Assembly (NCBI GenBank): GCA_900320045.1
Contig: ONQT01000005.1
Coordinates: forward strand, 1-64,000
Direction of reading: 5' to 3'
DNA from: an uncultured Prevotellaceae bacterium
Lineage (GTDB): Bacteria; Bacteroidota; Bacteroidia; Bacteroidales; Bacteroidaceae
Length of the DNA stretch: 64,000 nt
The translations under genes and the position numbers were made by a program. The notes under the pieces were generated by a model. The model saw only the letters and a program-made list of their open reading frames with translations. It made no database searches and was not told where the DNA came from. Of the stretch, positions 42,243-49,809 are shown in pieces (within the stretch, counting starts at the first letter, position 1; each line of letters begins with the position of its first letter).

Positions 42243-43580
42243 ATGGCAAACAAACTGTGGGAGAAGAACTTCGAGGTGAATGCCGAGATTGAGCGCTTCA
42301 CCGTAGGTCGCGACCGCGAGATGGACCTCTATCTCGCCAAGTACGACGTGCTGGGCTCTATGGCTCATATCACCATGCTGGAGTCCATCGGACTCATCGG
42401 CAAGGACGAGCTGCCGCTATTGCTCAAGGAGTTGAAGAACATCTACGACATCTGCGAGCGAGGCGAGTTTCTGATTGAGGACGGCGTGGAGGATGTCCAC
42501 TCGCAGGTGGAGCTGATGCTGACACGCCAATTGGGCGACATGGGCAAGAAGATTCATTCAGGCCGCAGCCGCAACGACCAGGTGCTGGTAGACCTGAAGC
42601 TCTTCACCCGTCACGAGCTGATGGAGGTGGCCGACTTGGTGAAGGTGCTCTTCGACGAGCTGATCCAGAAGAGCAACCAGTTCAAGGACGTGCTCATGCC
42701 GGGCTACACCCATTTGCAGGTGGCTATGCCCAGCAGCTTCGGACTGTGGTTCGGCGCCTATGCCGAAAGCCTGACGGACGACATGCTGTTCCTGCAGGCT
42801 GCGTACAAGATGACCAACCGCAATCCGTTGGGGTCAGCAGCCGGCTATGGCTCTTCATTCCCCTTGAATCGCCAGATGACAACAGACCTGCTGGGCTTCG
42901 ACACGATGGACTACAACGTGGTGTATGCCCAAATGGGACGCGGCAAGACGGAGCGCAACGTGGGCTTCGCCTTGGCAACCATCGCCGGAACACTGGCCAA
43001 GCTGGCCTTCGATGCCTGTCTGTTCAACTCGCAGAACTTCTCTTTCGTCAAGTTGCCGAAGGAGTGTACCACTGGTTCGAGCATCATGCCGCACAAGAAG
43101 AACCCCGACGTCTTCGAGCTCATTCGTGCCAAGTGCAACAAGCTGCAGGCCCTGCCCCAGCAGGTGACACTCATCATGAACAACCTGCCTGTAGGCTACT
43201 TCCGCGACCTGCAGATTATCAAGGAGGTCTTCCTGCCTGCCTTTGGCGAATTGAAGGACTGCCTGCAGATGACGGCATACATTATCAATAAGATAGAGGT
43301 ACGCGAGGACATCCTCGACAACCCCATGTACGACCCCATGTTCAGCGTGGAAACGGTCAACAAGCTCGCTTCTGAAGGTTTGCCCTTCAGAGACGCCTAC
43401 AAGCAGGTCGGCCTGGCTATCGAGGCAGGTTTGTTCCGTCCCGACAAGAACATCCACCATACCCACGAGGGCTCCATTGGCAACCTGTGCAACGACCGCA
43501 TCCAGGCCCTGATGACCAACGTGCTCGAAGGTTTCGCCTTCGAGAAAGCAAAGGACGCAGAAAGGAGGCTGCTGGCATGA
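42243..43580 (+). CDS. argH: Argininosuccinate lyase
   Basis: ArgH splits argininosuccinate into arginine and fumarate. The 445-residue product has DVHSQVELMLTRQLGDMGKKIHSGRSRNDQV and the fumarase-superfamily signature GSSIMPHKKNPDVFE near residues 278-292, with the catalytic Ser and Lys. It is slightly shorter than E. coli ArgH, as usual in Bacteroidetes. Its stop overlaps the next gene's start (ATGA). Confidence 0.95.
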   Translation: MANKLWEKNFEVNAEIERFTVGRDREMDLYLAKYDVLGSMAHITMLESIGLIGKDELPLLLKELKNIYDICERGEFLIEDGVEDVHSQVELMLTRQLGDMGKKIHSGRSRNDQVLVDLKLFTRHELMEVADLVKVLFDELIQKSNQFKDVLMPGYTHLQVAMPSSFGLWFGAYAESLTDDMLFLQAAYKMTNRNPLGSAAGYGSSFPLNRQMTTDLLGFDTMDYNVVYAQMGRGKTERNVGFALATIAGTLAKLAFDACLFNSQNFSFVKLPKECTTGSSIMPHKKNPDVFELIRAKCNKLQALPQQVTLIMNNLPVGYFRDLQIIKEVFLPAFGELKDCLQMTAYIINKIEVREDILDNPMYDPMFSVETVNKLASEGLPFRDAYKQVGLAIEAGLFRPDKNIHHTHEGSIGNLCNDRIQALMTNVLEGFAFEKAKDAERRLLA

Positions 43581-44164
43581 GGCAGTGGGTGGTCGACTTT
43601 TGGATATTGGCGGTTGGCTGTCTGCTGTCAGGCTGCAGCGGTGCCGAGGCAGAGTACAGCACGTGGCCCTGCCGCTTTGCGTACGACAACTCGATACACC
43701 TGGACGTCACACTGGCAACATCGCTGAATGCCGGTTCGCGAGGCGTCTTCTGTCTCATTACCGAACAGGTACAGAAAGGGCAGAAGTATCTCCTCTTCCA
43801 GAATAGCAACGGCGACAAGTCATCCCCCGTGCCCGAAACGGCCGAGGAGGTGCAGGCGAAATTCATTCTGGGCCTCAACAACGGCATCATCGTGGGCTTC
43901 CAGACACTCATCGCCGAACCCTACGGGGGCTTTGTAGCCTACGACGTACAGTGCCCCAACTGTGTTCGCAACGAGAACAACACCATCAACCCGAACTATC
44001 GGGTGACGATGGACACCAAGGGTATTGCCACCTGTCCCAAGTGCAAGAAGACTTACGACATGAACAATGGCGGAATCGTCACCAACGGCTCCGAGGGTGA
44101 CACAGGACTAGAGAAGTATGTCGCCATAACCAATGGCATGAACGTCAGCGTATTCAGAAGATAA
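43577..44164 (+). CDS. Lipoprotein with a four-cysteine Rieske-like C-terminal domain
   Basis: The 195-residue product starts at the ATG overlapping the argH stop and has a lipoprotein signal (VVDFWILAVGCLLSGC). The C-terminal half has CPNC and CPKC pairs about 33 residues apart (PYGGFVAYDVQCPNCV, GIATCPKCKKTYDMNNGG). The spacing and the 'GGFVAYD..C...' and 'CPKC..TYD...G' pattern recall a Rieske fold in which the CxH/CxxH ligands are replaced by two CxxC pairs, giving a zinc-ribbon-like site. Function unknown. Confidence 0.75.
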   Translation: MRQWVVDFWILAVGCLLSGCSGAEAEYSTWPCRFAYDNSIHLDVTLATSLNAGSRGVFCLITEQVQKGQKYLLFQNSNGDKSSPVPETAEEVQAKFILGLNNGIIVGFQTLIAEPYGGFVAYDVQCPNCVRNENNTINPNYRVTMDTKGIATCPKCKKTYDMNNGGIVTNGSEGDTGLEKYVAITNGMNVSVFRR

Positions 44165-44188
44165 CAAAAGCATAGACAACCAAACAAG

Positions 44189-46021
44189 ATGATGATAGAA
44201 CAACAGATACAACAGGCAGCACTGGCTGCCGTAAAGGCACTCTACCAGCAGGAGGTGCCCGAGAAGATGGTGCAGCTGCAGAAGACGCGCAGCGAGTTTG
44301 AGGGCAATCTGACGCTCGTGGTCTTTCCTTTTGTAAAGATGGCGCGCAAGAGTCCCGAACAGACGGGTCAGGAAATTGGCGAATACCTCGTCGCCAACTG
44401 CCCTGCCGTCAGTAAGTACAACGTGGTGAAGGGCTTCCTGAACCTCAGCATCGCTGATGCCGCATGGCTCCAGCTGCTGCAGGACATCGACGCCGACGCC
44501 CACTATGGCGAAAAGCACGCAGACGAGGATTCCCCCCTCGTCATGATCGAATACAGCAGCCCCAACACCAATAAGCCATTGCACCTCGGACACGTCCGCA
44601 ACAACCTGTTAGGCTGGTCATTGGCACAGATTATGCAAGCCAACGGCAACCGCGTCGTCAAGACGAACATTGTCAACGACCGCGGCATCCATATCTGCAA
44701 GTCCATGCTGGCCTGGCTCAAGTGGGGCAACGGCGAGACGCCCGAGTCCTCCGGCAAGAAAGGCGACCACCTCATCGGCGACTACTACGTAGCCTTCGAC
44801 AAGCACTACCGCGAGGAGGTCAAGGCTCTGGCCGAAAAACTCGCTCTCAGCGGTTTACCCGCTGAGAAAGCTGAAGAACAGGCCAAGCAGGAAGCTCCCC
44901 TCATCAAGGAAGCCCACGAGATGCTGGTCAAGTGGGAGCAGGGCGACCCCGAGGTTCGTGCCCTCTGGGAGAAGATGAACAACTGGGTGTATGCCGGTTT
45001 CGACGAGACCTACCAGAAGATGGGTGTCTCGTTCGACAAGATATACTACGAAAGCCAGACCTACCTCAAGGGCAAGGCCAAGGTGGAAGAAGGACTGGCT
45101 AAAGGCCTGTTTGAGCGCCACGAAGACGGCTCCGTATGGGCCGACCTCACCAACGAGGGACTGGACCAGAAGCTGCTGCTGCGCAGCGACGGCACTTCCG
45201 TCTACATGACGCAGGACATCGGTACGGCCGAGATGCGTTTCAAGGACTATCCCATCGACAAGATGATATACGTCGTTGGCAACGAGCAGAACTACCACTT
45301 CCAGGTGCTCTCTATCCTACTCGACCGTCTGGGCTTCAAGTGGGGCAAGGAGCTGGTTCACTTCTCCTACGGTATGGTGGAGCTGCCCAACGGCAAGATG
45401 AAGAGCCGCGAGGGTACGGTGGTCGATGCCGACGACCTGATGGAACTGATGGTCAGCGATGCTCGTCGCGTGAGTGACGAGGCTGGCAAGAATGCCGACA
45501 TGACTGAGGCCGAGAAGCAGGAGATTGCCCGCATCGTGGGAATGGGTGCCTTGAAATACTTCATCCTCAAGGTCGATGCCCGCAAGAACATGCTCTTCAA
45601 CCCCGAAGAGTCTATCGACTTCAACGGCAACACAGGTCCCTTCATCCAGTACACTCATGCCCGCATCCGCAGCATTCTTAGAAAGAGTGAAGAGTTAAAA
45701 GTGAAAAGTGAAGAATTTGCTTCCGCACAGAGTACAAGCGCTGACTTTACACTCTCCGACAAGGAAGTGGAATTGATTCAAAAGATGAGCGAGTATGGGG
45801 CTGCTGTCGAGCAGGCTGGTAACGACTATAGTCCCTCGGGCATTGCCAACTACTGCTATGAACTGACGAAGGTCTTCAACCAGTTCTACCACGACTACAG
45901 CATCTTGAACGAAGAGGATGCAGAGAAGAAGGCTGTCCGTCTGGTCATCGCCCGCAACGTGGCAAAGATTCTGAAGAACGGCATGGCTCTCCTCGGCATC
46001 GAGGTCCCCGAGCGCATGTAA
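44189..46021 (+). CDS. argS: Arginine-tRNA ligase
   Basis: A 610-residue class I synthetase. The N-terminal Add-1 domain, the HIGH-type motif (SSPNTNKPLHLGHVRNN, HLGH at about 132-135), the KMSKS-equivalent loop KMKSREGTVVDADDL near 403 and the C-terminal anticodon-binding domain ending GMALLGIEVPERM are all present. Residues about 499-512 (KSEELKVKSEEFAS) are a charged insertion encoded by an agtgaaaag word array, at the junction of catalytic and anticodon-binding domains (after QYTHARIRSILR). Start at MMIEQQ. Confidence 0.97.
   Translation: MMIEQQIQQAALAAVKALYQQEVPEKMVQLQKTRSEFEGNLTLVVFPFVKMARKSPEQTGQEIGEYLVANCPAVSKYNVVKGFLNLSIADAAWLQLLQDIDADAHYGEKHADEDSPLVMIEYSSPNTNKPLHLGHVRNNLLGWSLAQIMQANGNRVVKTNIVNDRGIHICKSMLAWLKWGNGETPESSGKKGDHLIGDYYVAFDKHYREEVKALAEKLALSGLPAEKAEEQAKQEAPLIKEAHEMLVKWEQGDPEVRALWEKMNNWVYAGFDETYQKMGVSFDKIYYESQTYLKGKAKVEEGLAKGLFERHEDGSVWADLTNEGLDQKLLLRSDGTSVYMTQDIGTAEMRFKDYPIDKMIYVVGNEQNYHFQVLSILLDRLGFKWGKELVHFSYGMVELPNGKMKSREGTVVDADDLMELMVSDARRVSDEAGKNADMTEAEKQEIARIVGMGALKYFILKVDARKNMLFNPEESIDFNGNTGPFIQYTHARIRSILRKSEELKVKSEEFASAQSTSADFTLSDKEVELIQKMSEYGAAVEQAGNDYSPSGIANYCYELTKVFNQFYHDYSILNEEDAEKKAVRLVIARNVAKILKNGMALLGIEVPERM
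45681..45717. repeat. In-frame agtgaaaag word repeat inside argS
   Basis: agagtgaagag, ttaaaagtgaaaagtgaag follow each other, encoding KSEELKVKSEE. The same word occurs as an intergenic array at 58968-58995. Confidence 0.8.
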
Positions 46022-46062
46022 GGTCAAGTATGTTTCGTCGCTAACGCAGTAACGTTGATTAT

Positions 46063-46081
46063 GTTGCGATTTCATCGCAAC
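46063..46081. other. Hairpin in the argS-rnh gap
   Basis: GTTGCGAT-TTC-ATCGCAAC, a perfect 8-bp stem with a 3-nt loop, sits between argS and the RNase H gene. No T-run follows, so it may attenuate or stabilise rather than terminate. Confidence 0.4.
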
Positions 46082-46098
46082 CCACAGAATGAACAGAG

Positions 46099-46557
46099 AT
46101 GCAAAACCCTCCTGACTATAGACACGACACGGTGCTGCCCCTGCCACCCGAGGTAAGGGCAGACGCCTGGGCCGTGGATGCAGCCTGTAGCGGCAACCCC
46201 GGTCCGATGGAGTATCAGGCTATCGACCTGCAGACGGGAGCCCGTGTATTCCACTTCGGTCCCATGAAAGGCACGAATAATATCGGCGAATTCCTGGCCA
46301 TCGTTCACGCCCTGGCGCTCATGCAGCAGCAGGGATTGCACCACAAAACCATCTATAGCGACTCCTACAACGCTATTCTGTGGGTGAACAAGCGCAAGTG
46401 CAAGACTAAATTGGAGCGCACCCCCGAGACTGAAGCACTCTACCAGATTATCCTTCGTGCCGAACGTTGGCTGCAGACGCATCAATGGATGAATCCCATC
46501 ATTAAATGGGAGACATCCAAGTGGGGCGAAGTCCCAGCCGACTTCGGACGCAAATAA
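46099..46557 (+). CDS. RNase H-like nuclease
   Basis: A 152-residue RNase H-fold protein. The four acidic metal ligands of RNase HI can be placed at D27 (WAVDAACSGNPG), E64 (NNIGEFLAI), D88 (TIYSDSYNAI) and D148 (EVPADFGRK). It would cleave RNA in RNA-DNA hybrids. The N-terminal ~20 residues are a short extension. The family is common in Bacteroidetes as 'ribonuclease HI'. It is 77 bp after argS. Confidence 0.85.
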   Translation: MQNPPDYRHDTVLPLPPEVRADAWAVDAACSGNPGPMEYQAIDLQTGARVFHFGPMKGTNNIGEFLAIVHALALMQQQGLHHKTIYSDSYNAILWVNKRKCKTKLERTPETEALYQIILRAERWLQTHQWMNPIIKWETSKWGEVPADFGRK

Positions 46558-46564
46558 ATCCTTT

Positions 46565-47338
46565 CTAAAGAATAACGGTACCATGCTGACCATCTATGGC
46601 ATCAGCACGGGTAATAATGACACGGCTGACGCCAGCGTCGACAGCCGCAAAAGCATTGTCTATCTTGGGCAGCATACCGCCGGAGATGGTGCCGTCAGCC
46701 TTATAACTATCATATAAGGTAAGCGTAATCATCGGAATCACACTATCGTCGTCATCAGGATTGCTGAGCACGCCCTTCTTCTCGAAAGCGAAGATGAGCG
46801 TGACATCATAATAGGGCGCCAAAGCCTTAGCAGTCTCAGAGGCGATGGTATCGGCATTGGTGTTGAGAATATGTCCCTCACCGTCGTGCGTCAGCGGTGC
46901 CATCACAGGAGTAATGCCGGCCTCTATCAAGCGACTCAGCATCGCACCGTCGGCAGCATCGACATCGCCGACGAAGCCGTAGTCGACACCATTCTTCAAG
47001 GGACGCTTGTGACTGCGGATAGCATTGGCATCGGCACCTGTCAACCCCAAGGCATTCACACCGTTGGCCTGCAATCGCGCCACGAGGTTCTTGTTAACCA
47101 ATCCCCCATAGACCATTGTCACCACCTCCAGCATGTCCGCGTCCGTGATGCGCCTTCCCTCTACCATCTTGGTCTCAATGCCCAGTCGTTCGGCCATCTT
47201 GGTAGCCTTGCGGCCTCCGCCATGTACCAATACCTTACAGCCTTCGATAGCCGAGAAGTCACGCAGTAACATAGAGAGCTGTAGTTCGTCCTCGACCACA
47301 GCCCCTCCTACCTTCACGATTGTGAGTTTTTCCTTCAT
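46565..47338 (-). CDS. argB: Acetylglutamate kinase
   Basis: ArgB phosphorylates N-acetyl-glutamate (or the N-succinyl form used by some Bacteroidetes) in arginine synthesis. The 257-residue product has the amino-acid-kinase motifs VKVGGAVVEDE, VHGGGRKATKMAERL, and GGMLPKIDNAFAAVDAGVSRVII. It lies 1 bp after speA in a minus-strand operon. Which acyl group is used cannot be read with confidence. Confidence 0.93.
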   Translation of the reverse strand: MKEKLTIVKVGGAVVEDELQLSMLLRDFSAIEGCKVLVHGGGRKATKMAERLGIETKMVEGRRITDADMLEVVTMVYGGLVNKNLVARLQANGVNALGLTGADANAIRSHKRPLKNGVDYGFVGDVDAADGAMLSRLIEAGITPVMAPLTHDGEGHILNTNADTIASETAKALAPYYDVTLIFAFEKKGVLSNPDDDDSVIPMITLTLYDSYKADGTISGGMLPKIDNAFAAVDAGVSRVIITRADAIDGQHGTVIL

Positions 47339-47339
47339 A

Positions 47340-49232
47340 TTATTCCAAATAGGTATATCCGTAAAGTCCTGAGCGATAGTTGGAAAGGAACTCCTTGCCT
47401 TCTTCCAGGGTAATCTTGCCTTGCTTGACGCTCTTGGCTACCCAAATCTCCAGCTGACGGACCAGCTTCTTGGGGTTATACTGTACATACTCCAGCACCT
47501 CCTCGACCGTCTCACCGTCGAAAATCTGGTCGATGTGATAGTGTCCGTCCTTCACGGAGATATGGACAGCCGTCGTGTCGCCAAAGAGGTTATGCATATC
47601 GCCCAAAATCTCTTGGTAGGCTCCTACAAGGAACACGCCGAGATAATAGTTCTCATTCTTCTTCAGTGAATGAACGGGCAACGAGTGGGAATTATGGCGG
47701 TTGGTGGCAAAGTTGGCTATCTTACCGTCCGAGTCACAGGTAATGTCCTGAATGGTGGCATTACGTGTAGGACGCTCGTTTAGGCGCTGAATAGGCATGA
47801 TGGGGAATATCTGGTCTATGGCCCATGAGTCAGGCAACGACTGGAATAGCGAGAAGTTACAGAAATACTTGTCGGCCAACAGCTTGTCGATGTTCATCAG
47901 TTCCTCTGGGACGTGTTTCAGATTCTTGGCCAAGGCGTGAATCTCGTGACATACACTCCAATACATGGCTTCAATCTCTGCACGTGTCTTCAGGTCAACG
48001 ATGCCATGGGAGAAGAGGTCGAGCACCTCCTCGCGAATCTGCTCAGCATCATGCCAGTCCTCCAACACATTACGCGGCGACAGGTTATCCCATATCTCAT
48101 ACAGATCCTTGACCAACTGGTGCGAATTCTCGTCGGGCTCAAACTCCTCAGGCATCTCAGGCAACGAGGCTGTTTCCAGCACATCGATGACCAGGACACT
48201 ATGATGCGCAGCCAGCGAACGGCCACTCTCGGTAATCAGGTTGGGATGGGGAATGCCATTGCGGTTAGCGGCATCGACGAAGGTGTAGATACAGTCGTTG
48301 ACATACTCCTGTATGGAGTAGTTGACACTACTCTCGCTGGAAGGCGAACGCGTGCCGTCATAGTCAACGCCCAGACCACCGCCACAGTCCACAAAGTCTA
48401 CATTATAGCCCATCTTGTGCAGCTGGACATAGAACTGCGAAGCCTCGCGCAAGGCTGTCTGAATACGACGAATCTTCGTAATCTGGCTTCCGATATGGAA
48501 ATGAATCAGGCGCAAACAGTCGCGCATATCCTTCTTATCCAACAGCTCCAAAGCTTCCAGCAGCTCAGCACTGGTCAGGCCGAACTTAGAGGCATCGCCC
48601 CCACTCTCTTCCCACTTACCAGCACCTGACGAAGCCAGCTTGATGCGGATGCCGATGTTGGGACGAACGCCTAACTTCTTCGCCTCTCGGGCAATGATGT
48701 CAAGCTCGTTAAGCTTCTCAACAACAATGAAGATACGCTTTCCCATCTTTTGCGCCAGCAAGGCCAGTTCTATGTAAGACTGGTCTTTGTAGCCATTGCA
48801 GATAATGATAGAGTCGCTCTGGCACTGGACAGCGATAACGGCGTGCAGTTCGGGTTTCGAACCGGCCTCAATGCCCAAATTGAACTTACGGCCATGGGAG
48901 ATAATCTCCTCGACGACGGGCTGCATCTGATTGACCTTAATGGGGAACACTACGTAGTTTTCCGCCTTATAGTCATACTCCTTGGCAGCTTTCTTGAAAC
49001 AGCTCCACGTCTTCTCGATACGATTGTCAAGAATGTCGGGAAAGCGCAATAGCACCGGAGACTGTACATCACGCAGAGACAACTCGTCCATCACCTCACG
49101 AAGGTCTACCTGTGTACCATCTTTACAAGGGGTGACATAGACGTTGCCTTCGTCGTTGATACCGAAATAACTGGTTCCCCAGCCGTTGATGTTGTACAAC
49201 TCCTTGGAGTCGTCAGTGGTCCATTTCTTCAT
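47340..49232 (-). CDS. speA: Biosynthetic arginine decarboxylase
   Basis: SpeA decarboxylates arginine to agmatine for polyamine synthesis. The 630-residue fold-III PLP enzyme has YVVFPIKVNQMQPVVEEI (Schiff-base Lys near residue 98), the PLP-phosphate region VDCGGGLGVDYDGT, and the C-terminal VFLVGAYQEILGDMHNLFGDTTAVH. Length and order are typical. It is translationally close to argB, so synthesis and use of arginine sit in one transcription unit. Confidence 0.95.
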   Translation of the reverse strand: MKKWTTDDSKELYNINGWGTSYFGINDEGNVYVTPCKDGTQVDLREVMDELSLRDVQSPVLLRFPDILDNRIEKTWSCFKKAAKEYDYKAENYVVFPIKVNQMQPVVEEIISHGRKFNLGIEAGSKPELHAVIAVQCQSDSIIICNGYKDQSYIELALLAQKMGKRIFIVVEKLNELDIIAREAKKLGVRPNIGIRIKLASSGAGKWEESGGDASKFGLTSAELLEALELLDKKDMRDCLRLIHFHIGSQITKIRRIQTALREASQFYVQLHKMGYNVDFVDCGGGLGVDYDGTRSPSSESSVNYSIQEYVNDCIYTFVDAANRNGIPHPNLITESGRSLAAHHSVLVIDVLETASLPEMPEEFEPDENSHQLVKDLYEIWDNLSPRNVLEDWHDAEQIREEVLDLFSHGIVDLKTRAEIEAMYWSVCHEIHALAKNLKHVPEELMNIDKLLADKYFCNFSLFQSLPDSWAIDQIFPIMPIQRLNERPTRNATIQDITCDSDGKIANFATNRHNSHSLPVHSLKKNENYYLGVFLVGAYQEILGDMHNLFGDTTAVHISVKDGHYHIDQIFDGETVEEVLEYVQYNPKKLVRQLEIWVAKSVKQGKITLEEGKEFLSNYRSGLYGYTYLE

Positions 49233-49281
49233 TTCTTGTTGTTGGTTTTTGTCTATTGCTATAGTTGTGATACTATAGAGA

Positions 49282-49809
49282 TTATATTCCTAAAAGGGTA
49301 CGGATGCTTTGCACGCTGGTATGTATCTTGTCATAGTCATCCAGCACATTGACGTCAAGTGTATAGCGGGCCTTCTCATAGAACGGAGCGCGCTCCTTCA
49401 AGTGTTCCGTAATGTAGGCTATCAGCTCCTCGGGACTCTTGCCCTTCAGCAGCGGACGTTCCACTTTAGCCATGAGCAGATGCTTATAGAGCGTTTCGGG
49501 ACTGGCCTTCAGATAAACCACATCTCCTTGTTGATTGAGGTAGTCCATGTTGTCAAAGAAGCAGGGAGTACCCCCACCACAGCTAATGATAACATCCTCA
49601 AACTCAGCAACTTCATGCAACATGTTATACTCTATCTTTCGGAAAGCTTCCTCACCACGCTCCGTAAAAAGTTTGGAGACGGTGGTATGCATACGGTTCT
49701 CGATATACCAGTCGAGGTCATAGAACATCATGCCCGTCTCCTTGGAGAGAGCCTTGCCCACGGTGGTCTTGCCGGAGCCCATATAGCCTACCAGAACGAT
49801 GCGTCTCAT
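49282..49809 (-). CDS. aroK: Shikimate kinase
   Basis: A 175-residue P-loop kinase phosphorylating shikimate in aromatic synthesis. The Walker A motif is GYMGSGKTTVGKAL (residues 8-21), followed by FYDLDWYIENR and the Gly-rich IISCGGGTPCF. It overlaps topA by 4 bp. Confidence 0.94.
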   Translation of the reverse strand: MRRIVLVGYMGSGKTTVGKALSKETGMMFYDLDWYIENRMHTTVSKLFTERGEEAFRKIEYNMLHEVAEFEDVIISCGGGTPCFFDNMDYLNQQGDVVYLKASPETLYKHLLMAKVERPLLKGKSPEELIAYITEHLKERAPFYEKARYTLDVNVLDDYDKIHTSVQSIRTLLGI

